NCBI GenBank assembly: GCA_902476645.1
Contig: CABSEG010000067.1
Span: 1 to 15,817, forward strand
DNA from: an uncultured Lachnospiraceae bacterium
GTDB taxonomy: Bacteria > Bacillota > Clostridia > Lachnospirales > Lachnospiraceae
Length of the DNA stretch: 15,817 bases
Direction of reading: 5' to 3'
Shown: positions 7,318 to 14,321 of the stretch, piece by piece
How the letters are laid out: each line of letters opens with the position of its first letter
Numbering within the stretch: position 1 is the first letter of the stretch
Program-made: the position numbers and the translations under genes
The notes under the pieces: generated by a model
Told to the model about the DNA's origin: nothing
Databases searched by the model: none
What the model saw: the letters and a program-made list of their open reading frames with translations, nothing else

Positions 7318-8496
7318 TCAGTGACAGTACATGCGAATTTCAAAGCAGGCCCCGCCCTGAGGCAGGTTATAGGCCATCAGGATGCCGTTTTGCATCTCAA
7401 TAATCTCCTTTGCGATAGAAAGGCCAATTCCCGTGCTGTCATTGCCGGCATATTTCCCCCGGAAAAACCGTTCAAACAGATGCGGAATCTCTTCCTCCAA
7501 AAACCCGGTCCCTTCATCCCAGATTTTCATCTGTACATAAAGGGGATTCTCTTCGTATGAGACATGAACCGTCTTTCCTCTGGCACTGTGCTCCATACAG
7601 TTTTTCATTACATTCATCACAGCTTCCATCGTCCAGTCTAAATCTGCCTCTATGGAAATTTCCCCCATTTCCGGTACGTCCAGACAAACGCCGGACCGTG
7701 CAGACAGTTCCTGCAGATTATCTGCAGCCAATGTAAGCAGAGTAAACAGCTCCGTTCTCTCCGCTTTCAAAACAAGCGCGCCGGCGTCAATTCTGGATAA
7801 CAAAAGTAGCGCCTCCTCCAGATGGGTAAGGCGGTCCAGCTGCTGTTTCATCTGAATAAGGTATTGGGAAGAACTGCACGCTTGCAGCATTTGGACAGAC
7901 AAAGAAATGGACGTAATGGGCGTTTTTAACTGGTGGGCGATGTTTGAAAGATTATCCGCGAAACGATTTTTCGCCTCTATAGCCAAATCCCGCGTCTGGT
8001 ACAGCGAAGTGACGGTTTTATAGATTTCATCCTGTAATTTCGAAAACTCATCCTCCGAGGTTTCCAAAAGCAGCTTTCCTTTTCCGGTATTGACCCTCTC
8101 TAAAGAATCCGTCAGCGTTCGGATTCGCCTGGTTGTCTTTTTCTTCCAGTAAAAAAATGCAGCAAAAAATAAGACCGCCCCCGTCAGGAAGCCGATCCCT
8201 GCGCTTTTCACAAGCATTCCACGGTCCGGGCTAAAATCTGCCGGGGTGTAGCCAAAAGAAGGCAGATAATCCGAATGCCGAAAGGTGCCAAGAGATTCTT
8301 TTTCCTTCAAAAGCTCAAGAACCATCTCCTGGGCCTCAGGTTGTCTCTCTGTCAACTCCCCACAAAAATCATTCAGAAATGCAAATTGGTTTTTAGATTG
8401 ATAGTCCTGCAACAGTACGGCCGTCACAGAAGATGCCAGGAAGCTGATTGATAGCACAAAAAGGAGCAGCAGCGTATTGTATTTTCTTCTCATCAT
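7318..8496 (-). CDS. Membrane sensor histidine kinase, 392 residues
   Basis: Two-component sensor. TM1 is at about 8-28, an extracytoplasmic segment of roughly 68 residues follows, and TM2 is at about 97-117. A HAMP-like linker comes next, then the phosphoacceptor His188 in NIAHQLKTPITSIS, the N box NVMKNCMEHS (295-304), the G1 box DEGTGF (327-332), an F box around LFERFF and the G2 box STGIGLSIAKEI (about 354-365). The real extracytoplasmic loop separates it from BceS-type intramembrane sensors and suits direct detection of a ligand or of the partner transporter. Its ATG overlaps the regulator stop (ATGA), with GGAGGA just upstream, so translation is coupled. Context implies it activates the regulator controlling the ABC genes downstream. 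Confidence 0.92.
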   Translation of the reverse strand: MMRRKYNTLLLLFVLSISFLASSVTAVLLQDYQSKNQFAFLNDFCGELTERQPEAQEMVLELLKEKESLGTFRHSDYLPSFGYTPADFSPDRGMLVKSAGIGFLTGAVLFFAAFFYWKKKTTRRIRTLTDSLERVNTGKGKLLLETSEDEFSKLQDEIYKTVTSLYQTRDLAIEAKNRFADNLSNIAHQLKTPITSISLSVQMLQACSSSQYLIQMKQQLDRLTHLEEALLLLSRIDAGALVLKAERTELFTLLTLAADNLQELSARSGVCLDVPEMGEISIEADLDWTMEAVMNVMKNCMEHSARGKTVHVSYEENPLYVQMKIWDEGTGFLEEEIPHLFERFFRGKYAGNDSTGIGLSIAKEIIEMQNGILMAYNLPQGGACFEIRMYCH

Positions 8497-9197
8497 ACCG
8501 TATCCTCCATGCGATAGCCAAAGCTTCGAATCGTTTTAATAGACGCCGGGTGGTTCAGCTTTTCTCTCAGTCGCTTCATTGTAACGGTCAGGGTGTTATC
8601 ATTTACGTAAGTTCCATTGCTATCCCAAATCTGTTCCAACAATCGCTGCCTGGTAACGGTCTTCCCTTTGTTTTCCATCAAAAGCGACAGCAATTGGTAC
8701 TCTGCCTGACTTAAGCAAATTTCCTCTCCTTCGCTAAAGACTCTCATTTTATCTTTATCCAACGTGATGATGCCGCAGGAAAGAATACCTCCCGTACTTC
8801 TCTCTGCTCTGCGCAGCAAAGCACAGATCCGAGAATGCAAAACCTCCAGTTCAAAAGGCTTCACCACATAATCGTCCGCGCCATTTCCAAACCCGCAGAC
8901 AATATCCTGAGTATCGCCCCGGACGGTTAAAAACATGATGGGAAGGTACGGCCACTTCGAGCGCACCCAACGGCAAAGCTGATCCCCTCCCCGGTCCGGA
9001 AGGTTCCAGTCCAGAAGGAGCATGCCTGGAGTCTGGCGCCCCAGCGCTTCCTCTGCGGCTGTGGCTGTTTCGTATAAAGAGACTTGGAAGTCTTTTTGCT
9101 CAAGATAAGACTTAACGGCTTGGGAAATATTGATGTCATCTTCCACATAGAAAATAGTAATCATGGTTGTTCTCGGATTTTGTTTTTCTCTTTTCAT
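8493..9197 (-). CDS. OmpR/PhoB-family response regulator, 234 residues
   Basis: DNA-binding partner of the downstream kinase. The receiver domain has the acidic pocket E19-D20-D21, phosphoacceptor Asp63 in LLLDWNLPDRGG, Thr91 (FLTVRGD) and Lys113 (VVKPFELE). The winged-helix domain covers about 135-232 and ends RSFGYRMEDTV; YVNDNTLTVTMKRLREKL is the recognition-helix region. Two starts are possible: ATG at 9197, preceded by AAAGGA at normal distance, and ATG at 9164, which would give the more usual N-terminus MITIFYVEDD but has a poor binding site. I keep 9197 on that basis. A promoter lies about 50 bp upstream, and a perfect palindrome next to its -35 is a candidate operator for autoregulation. 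Confidence 0.93.
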   Translation of the reverse strand: MKREKQNPRTTMITIFYVEDDINISQAVKSYLEQKDFQVSLYETATAAEEALGRQTPGMLLLDWNLPDRGGDQLCRWVRSKWPYLPIMFLTVRGDTQDIVCGFGNGADDYVVKPFELEVLHSRICALLRRAERSTGGILSCGIITLDKDKMRVFSEGEEICLSQAEYQLLSLLMENKGKTVTRQRLLEQIWDSNGTYVNDNTLTVTMKRLREKLNHPASIKTIRSFGYRMEDTV

Positions 9198-9247
9198 ATT
9201 TTTCCTTTTGGCGTGTTTGAATTTATAATTGAACTTTTGCTGTCCTT

Positions 9248-9276
9248 ATGATATGTGAAAACCTTCTCATTGTCAA
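9248..9276 (-). promoter_or_regulatory. Promoter of the two-component/ABC operon
   Basis: On the minus strand: perfect TTGACA (9271-9276), a 17-bp spacer, and TATCAT (9248-9253). Transcription would start near 9241, 44 bases before the ATG at 9197. It is the only strong promoter-like sequence I found ahead of the four-gene cluster. Confidence 0.6.
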
Positions 9277-9280
9277 ATTT

Positions 9281-9290
9281 CCGTATACGG
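9281..9290. promoter_or_regulatory. Palindrome CCGTATACGG next to the operon promoter (candidate operator)
   Basis: A perfect 10-bp palindrome four bases upstream of the -35 of the response-regulator promoter, the position expected for an activator site. OmpR-family proteins usually bind direct repeats, so it could equally belong to another regulator or be chance. Confidence 0.3.
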
Positions 9291-9320
9291 TGCGACATAT
9301 CACTAGCGGCTTAGATTTCA

Positions 9321-9349
9321 TTTACAACTATGTATAGGCATGATATAAT
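9321..9349 (+). promoter_or_regulatory. Promoter of the Roc-COR gene
   Basis: TTTACA (9321-9326), a 17-bp spacer, and a perfect TATAAT (9344-9349) with an extended -10 (TGA directly before it). Transcription would start near 9356, giving a leader of about 35 bases. One of the best promoter matches in the window; it diverges from the two-component promoter. Confidence 0.7.
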
Positions 9350-9390
9350 CAGAACTATATACTGATTGTCGAAATTTGGGGGATTTCGCT

Positions 9391-12321
9391 ATGGAAGATA
9401 GATATTTGGTTCAGATGATTGCCGAAAAAATAGGCCGTGATTATATTGAGACAGAAGAAATACTTGACGCAAAAATAGGTTATGTGGTTGACGATCAGGA
9501 GCAAGTGATTCAATTATGCATCAACAACTGCAACTTAATGAATGAAACGATACCTGATGAATTATTTCAACTGCAACATTTAAAAAGACTTAGTTTAAGC
9601 ACAAATATGTTGTCTCTTTTTCCGGAAAAGCTGCTGCAATTAAAAAAACTTATCCGGCTTGATCTGAATGGAAATCAGATACGGATCGTCACCGGAAGAA
9701 TAACGGAACTTTCCGCCCTGGAATCCATTGATCTGGCTGGGAATCAACTGGAGACTCTCCCAAAGGAAATAGGAGAAATGGGCTCTTTAAAAAAAATTCG
9801 TTTAAATAGTAATCGGCTCATATCGCTCCCTCCCTTAAATCCGGATATTCATTGGCTAAATCTGGAATCGATTGACCTTGATGGCGCTGATATCAAAGAA
9901 TTGCCCACATGGTTTTTCTCCTTAAAATCCTTAAAGTATTTATCTTTGTCAAAACTGCATCTCCATCGATTCCCGGAGGAGATTAAGCGCCTTCCAAAGC
10001 TGGAGCGGATTTACATTGATAGCACGCTATTTTCTTATTGGCCGGAGAGAATTGATATACCGCTCAGCATGCGCTGCATCATTTTAGATGGGGCACATCT
10101 GCCAAAACTTTCCGAGACGGGTCTGGTCAGAATACCTAACGCGATCATGGATCTAAAGCCAAGATACGTCAGAAATCAAAACTCGCTCGATTATGCAGAT
10201 GACACTCTGCAAGTGTCATTAGGCGGGAATTTAACGGCAGGATTCGATGAAAAAAAGTTATTCCATTCAAATCCTCAAAAATCCTTTGACTACCTAAAGG
10301 AGCTATACGGCAAGGAGCAAAAAGACCACCCGCAATCGGATGATATTCGCCTTAAAGATTTTAAAATCGTCATGTTGGGCTCCGGCGCTGTGGGAAAATC
10401 TTCCCTGATTCAGCGCCTGCACCTTTCCAATCCGGATGACGACAATATTCCATTGGATTCAACGGAAGCAACTCCTGGCGTTAACATTGATTACTCCCTG
10501 CATTTGTCTGATGTTTGGGATCACACCATGCAACGCTTCCAAACCTTCACGGGACATTTTTGGGACTTTGGAGGTCAGGACAAATATAGAGGCATAAACA
10601 GTTTATTATTAACCGATAAGGCGATTTATGTGATCGTCTTAGATTCTAGAGCGCAAACGGCGCCAGATGTTTGGCTGGATATGGTTAGCAAATATGCCCC
10701 GAATTCACCTATCATCATGGTTGCAAATAAAATGGATGAAAATCCCAGACTGAATATTAATTTTCATGATTATTGTGAACGATATCCAAAGTTATACAAT
10801 TGTTTATTCAAAATCTCGTGCAAATATCAAACAGCCGGAATCAATAAAATATCCGATATCATCGATGCAATTCGGAAAATTCTGGAAAAGGATATGGATG
10901 CCATCGTTCCAATGGGAAGGCCTGAATATATCAACATTCAAAGAGATGTTGAAAATAAATACCGTGTTCATGGCCAAGCAATCGTAAAGATGAACGAGTT
11001 TACAGAACTCTGCCGTTCTTACGGATTATTTGATGAGCAGAAACAGACTCAGCTTCTGCCTGTATTAAGCATGTGCAGTACTTGCATCATAGCTGAGAAT
11101 GAAGATTTCTTTATTCTGAATCCAAACTGGCTTGTTAAATACCTATATCTTTTTTACAATAGCTTTTCTCAAAACGATCTACAATGCAAACCCGTAATGG
11201 ACTATCAAGAATATTGTCGTTTCGTTAAAAATCAGCTTTATGATTATTATGAATATATCGAGCAACTAACAAACTATTTAGAACAACGGGGACTGTGCAA
11301 AGTATTTTTTGATGAAGAAGAACAACGGCGAAAAATATTTATCCCCATGTTCCTTTCTGAAGACGGCACGAAGCTCATAAATAATTTGCCTAAGAGTCAG
11401 CCAACTCTAACATATAAATTTGCCGCTTCCGTGATTCCGGAATACGAATTTCAGAATTTTTTTGTCCGCGAGTTTTCTTCTATCGCAAAACAAAATTTGG
11501 ATGCCTGGCAATTTGGCATTTATTTTATTGACGGGGCTGCTAAAATATATCTCCAGTTGGTACATGACGGAATCATCTTGAAAATCTGGGCAGATGACAA
11601 CGTCAAATGCGGAAAGAGCTTTCAATGGATTCGCAGCGCCATGGAGCGCACAAATCGGAGAAACGTCTTCTCTGAATATGTGGTAATCAATAACCATGGT
11701 AATACAGCGTTGTTGCCATATAAACTATTAGACAAGCTAAATTCCTGGAAGGTAAAACTTTATTATCTTCCAAGTGAAAACGATTTAGAAAAAGTAGTCG
11801 TCATCAATGTCAGGACGATTTCGCAAATATGCGGCTTGATCGGCAGCTCTTTTGAGGAATCCATAAATGATGAAGAATTGCGCACGATAAAGCACATGGA
11901 GGAGAGTGAAATTTTTATGCAAAATCAAATAGGGCAAGTATTTGGAAATGTAATCGAAAACAATTATGGCAACGCCAATAATCAATATAGAGATATCGTT
12001 CAAAAAGAGAACGAAATAAAAGATGGCTCTGTGGGCGTTTCCGATGAATTTCAAACCCAGCTGTTAAAATTGATATCTGCTGTCTGTCAGGAAACCAATG
12101 CGTTGCAAGACGAGTGCCAGGAAGTACGTAGTTTGCTCCAGGAACTGCAAGGCTTGCTTCAGGAATTGGCGAATTGTAATCCGAATAACAGAGAACCTGT
12201 TAAAAAGAAAATTGCGGAATGGATTGCAACCGCCGCCTCGATCGTTACAATAGCCCAACCATTATATGAGCATGGAAACGAGATTATAAAAGGCCTGCAA
12301 CTGTTGATGAAAATCAGATGA
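9391..12321 (+). CDS. LRR-Roc-COR GTPase (ROCO family) with an unusual C-terminal tail, 976 residues
   Basis: Multidomain GTPase. Residues about 37-250 hold eight or nine leucine-rich repeats (for example LIRLDLNGNQIRIV, LESIDLAGNQLETLP). The Roc GTPase domain covers about 322-500: P-loop GSGAVGKSS (330-338), G3 WDFGGQDKYR (391-400), G4 NKMD (446-449) and a G5-like SCK (476-478). The COR dimerisation region follows (about 505-810). The tail has an Asn/Gly-rich strand motif, GQVFGNVIENNYGNANNQY (848-866), a coiled coil (about 890-927) and a hydrophobic helix near 940-960 (AEWIATAASIVTIAQPLY). The ATG at 9391 is chosen because GGGGGA lies seven bases upstream; a TTG at 9376 is unsupported. The gene appears intact and monocistronic. 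Bacterial Roco GTPases cycle between monomer and dimer with nucleotide. Its function is unknown; an immune-like or signalling role is inference from tail and neighbourhood. Confidence 0.93.
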   Translation: MEDRYLVQMIAEKIGRDYIETEEILDAKIGYVVDDQEQVIQLCINNCNLMNETIPDELFQLQHLKRLSLSTNMLSLFPEKLLQLKKLIRLDLNGNQIRIVTGRITELSALESIDLAGNQLETLPKEIGEMGSLKKIRLNSNRLISLPPLNPDIHWLNLESIDLDGADIKELPTWFFSLKSLKYLSLSKLHLHRFPEEIKRLPKLERIYIDSTLFSYWPERIDIPLSMRCIILDGAHLPKLSETGLVRIPNAIMDLKPRYVRNQNSLDYADDTLQVSLGGNLTAGFDEKKLFHSNPQKSFDYLKELYGKEQKDHPQSDDIRLKDFKIVMLGSGAVGKSSLIQRLHLSNPDDDNIPLDSTEATPGVNIDYSLHLSDVWDHTMQRFQTFTGHFWDFGGQDKYRGINSLLLTDKAIYVIVLDSRAQTAPDVWLDMVSKYAPNSPIIMVANKMDENPRLNINFHDYCERYPKLYNCLFKISCKYQTAGINKISDIIDAIRKILEKDMDAIVPMGRPEYINIQRDVENKYRVHGQAIVKMNEFTELCRSYGLFDEQKQTQLLPVLSMCSTCIIAENEDFFILNPNWLVKYLYLFYNSFSQNDLQCKPVMDYQEYCRFVKNQLYDYYEYIEQLTNYLEQRGLCKVFFDEEEQRRKIFIPMFLSEDGTKLINNLPKSQPTLTYKFAASVIPEYEFQNFFVREFSSIAKQNLDAWQFGIYFIDGAAKIYLQLVHDGIILKIWADDNVKCGKSFQWIRSAMERTNRRNVFSEYVVINNHGNTALLPYKLLDKLNSWKVKLYYLPSENDLEKVVVINVRTISQICGLIGSSFEESINDEELRTIKHMEESEIFMQNQIGQVFGNVIENNYGNANNQYRDIVQKENEIKDGSVGVSDEFQTQLLKLISAVCQETNALQDECQEVRSLLQELQGLLQELANCNPNNREPVKKKIAEWIATAASIVTIAQPLYEHGNEIIKGLQLLMKIR

Positions 12322-12325
12322 TGGC

Positions 12326-12343
12326 GGGAGTCCCGGGACTCCC
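12326..12343. repeat. Perfect 18-bp palindrome after the Roc-COR gene
   Basis: GGGAGTCCCGGGACTCCC is self-complementary and can fold as a 7-bp stem with a CCGG loop. It begins four bases after the Roc-COR stop codon. It has no T-run on either side, so it is not a canonical terminator, but it could end or stabilise transcripts. Its right half is the start of repeat copy A. Confidence 0.6.
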
Positions 12344-12394
12344 CAACTGCAAATCCTATGTCCCAAATTTTTCTGTGAGAAAATCTTTCCCGCC
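12334..12394 (+). repeat. Diverged direct repeat, copy A
   Basis: About 61 bp, alignable end to end with 14227-14288 in the same orientation at roughly three quarters identity. Shared blocks are CGGGACTCCC, AACTG, ATGTCCCA and TTTTTCTG, ending GCC. The T-rich part can form a small hairpin in both copies (here TTTTCT-GTG-AGAAAA). The two copies bracket the AAA/PDDEXK gene. Confidence 0.7.
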
Positions 12395-12416
12395 TTCTAT
12401 TTTAAAGCATCCTCCT

Positions 12417-14105
12417 TTATGCCATAACCACCATGCATTCTTTCTCCCAGAATGCTATCCCATACCGGATTATTTTCTTCATCCCCTGACGCTGCAAACC
12501 TACGGCGTATTTCTTTTCCTCAATCTGCCTTAACGCTTCCGCGCAGGCCGCTTCCAAGTTTCCATCATTTGCGTATTTCAGCTCGATCACAATTCCTATA
12601 CGCGCAGGCGTTCCTACAGATATATCGCTGTAGCCCTCTCCAGTCTCCGCATTGGACTGGATCAGCCAGTTTCCCTGACTCCGCAGCAGTCCCAGCAGCA
12701 TGCCGTGGTAGAAGTTCTCCTTCATACTCGTCCGCACGGCTGTGTCCCTCACGCTGATCGAATCCCACAAATAGTCATGCAGCATATCCTGTATCGTCAA
12801 TGCGTCTCCTGCGGGAAAAGCCACGCAGAAGCGGTTGATCCTTTCGGAATCCGATAACGTTGTTTCCTTAAACCACTCCTGTATCTGTAAAACAAAGACT
12901 TCCCGAACCTCCCGATTAGGAATGACCAGCTTATAGACACCCTTTACCGCTCTGCCCGCCTGAGTCAGATAGCCAGTGGTAAACAGTACGCTCCACAGGT
13001 TATCAATACTGGAATCCAACTCATTATAAGTCAGATCCAGACGAATCTTCTTCTCAATCGCCTCTCCTGCGATCAGTCGCTCAATCTCATTCTGCGTCGT
13101 CTTATCCGCCTTATCAATAAACCGCTTCACCAGATCATTGCCACTGGTGTTGATCCAGAAGGCTTCCGGTTCCGCATATGGGTCTGCCGAAAGGTGATCC
13201 ACATAACTAATCACATCCCACGGACAATAAATATGAGCATCTCCAAAGCGGTATCCGTCATACCACTCTTTCGTTTCCTCCAAATGGTTCTCTAATTGGT
13301 AATCCTTCAGAATCTGAGCCACTTCTGCCTCCGTAAAGCCAAAATGCTCATCGAATCTGGTATCTGTGATGGAAAGAATCTTAAAATTATTCAGCCCTGT
13401 GAAAATGCTCTCTTTAGAAACACGCAGGCACCCTGTCAGGACGGCAAACTGCAAAAACTCATTGGTCTTCAGCGCCTGTCCAAACAATCCCCGAATCAGC
13501 GATACCATCTCGTTGTAGTAGCCTTGCTGGAATGCCTTATCCAGCGGAACGTCATATTCATCAATCAACAGGATCACTTTTCGTTCATAATGCCGACAAA
13601 GCAACGAAGACAATACTTCCAGGCTGGATGTAAGCGTTTCTTCATCCATAACATACTGACCTTTATCCAGTGCTACCAATGCACTGTATTTTTCTTTTTC
13701 ATTCATGGACAGTCGATCACTATCCAACAAATACCGGAATCGATCTGCCTCGATTCCCACTTTCTTTATCAGACGTCTTCTTGCATCCTCAAACCGTAAT
13801 CCGTCCACATCCTTCAACGAGATAAATATCACAGGGAACTTTCCCAAATATTCTTCACACAGAGCAGTCTCCTTTGAGATGGCAAGTCCGTCAAACAGAT
13901 CTTTATCCGCCCCAATCTCGAAAAAGTTTTTCAGCATGCTCATGTTCAGTGTCTTTCCGAAACGACGCGGACGGGTGAACAGATTGACCTTTCCCCAACT
14001 ATTTAACAAGTCACGGATGAGACCTGTCTTATCTATATAATAGAAGCCTTCTTTGCGGATTTCTTCAAAGTCTTCTATTCCAACAGGGAGTTTTTTTCTC
14101 CGCAT
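12417..14105 (-). CDS. AAA-ATPase_like / PD-(D/E)XK nuclease-fold protein (PDDEXK_9 type), 562 residues
   Basis: Begins with the family hallmark LPVGIEDFEEIRKEGFYYID and the Walker A variant RPRRFGKTLNMSM (Lys51, Thr52). Walker B is VILLIDEYDVPLD (Asp182-Glu183). The C-terminal domain shows the PD-(D/E)XK pattern: Asp494 in YSDIS, Glu508-x-Lys510 in VIELKY, and Gln527 in EALRQIEEKKYA. Pfam-type families AAA-ATPase_like and PDDEXK_9 describe this layout, abundant in multiple copies in Bacteroidetes and gut Clostridia; the biological role is not established. The ATG at 14105 is chosen because GGAGG lies nine bases upstream, whereas the ATG at 14114 abuts it. It converges on the Roc-COR gene and is flanked by two copies of an intergenic repeat, consistent with a mobile or transferred gene. 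Confidence 0.9.
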   Translation of the reverse strand: MRRKKLPVGIEDFEEIRKEGFYYIDKTGLIRDLLNSWGKVNLFTRPRRFGKTLNMSMLKNFFEIGADKDLFDGLAISKETALCEEYLGKFPVIFISLKDVDGLRFEDARRRLIKKVGIEADRFRYLLDSDRLSMNEKEKYSALVALDKGQYVMDEETLTSSLEVLSSLLCRHYERKVILLIDEYDVPLDKAFQQGYYNEMVSLIRGLFGQALKTNEFLQFAVLTGCLRVSKESIFTGLNNFKILSITDTRFDEHFGFTEAEVAQILKDYQLENHLEETKEWYDGYRFGDAHIYCPWDVISYVDHLSADPYAEPEAFWINTSGNDLVKRFIDKADKTTQNEIERLIAGEAIEKKIRLDLTYNELDSSIDNLWSVLFTTGYLTQAGRAVKGVYKLVIPNREVREVFVLQIQEWFKETTLSDSERINRFCVAFPAGDALTIQDMLHDYLWDSISVRDTAVRTSMKENFYHGMLLGLLRSQGNWLIQSNAETGEGYSDISVGTPARIGIVIELKYANDGNLEAACAEALRQIEEKKYAVGLQRQGMKKIIRYGIAFWEKECMVVMA

Positions 14106-14160
14106 TCGGCTCATCCTCCTTTCCTGGTCGGCACAACTTTTCCCGCACCATTCCAGCTTT

Positions 14161-14189
14161 ATTCTACCTCAGAGAACGGTGAATAGCAA
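14161..14189 (-). promoter_or_regulatory. Promoter of the AAA/PDDEXK gene
   Basis: On the minus strand: TTGCTA (14184-14189), a 17-bp spacer and TAGAAT (14161-14166). Transcription would start near 14154, about 50 bases before the ATG at 14105. The promoter lies between the gene and repeat copy B. Confidence 0.5.
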
Positions 14190-14226
14190 GCCAAATTCAG
14201 AGCGTTTCTTCGCTGTGTTATTGTCA

Positions 14227-14288
14227 CGGGACTCCCGAACTGAGAATTCCATGTCCCATACTTTTTTCTGCGAAAATTCTATCCTGCC
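14227..14288 (+). repeat. Diverged direct repeat, copy B
   Basis: About 62 bp matching 12334-12394 in the same orientation. It keeps CGGGACTCCC, AACTG, ATGTCCCA and the T-rich hairpin (here TTTTC-TGC-GAAAA). It lies just ahead of the Mu-type transposase start and could be part of the left end of that element, or a separate repeat family. Confidence 0.7.
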
Positions 14289-14321
14289 ATCATCTCAGCA
14301 GACAGCGGCATCTACAGAAAC

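Noticed and set aside
9376..9390. TTG start for the Roc-COR protein
   Set aside because: It overlaps the GGGGGA ribosome binding site that serves the ATG at 9391.
12322..12416. Classical rho-independent terminator between the Roc-COR and AAA/PDDEXK genes
   Set aside because: The palindrome has no T-run on either side; it is reported as a repeat instead.
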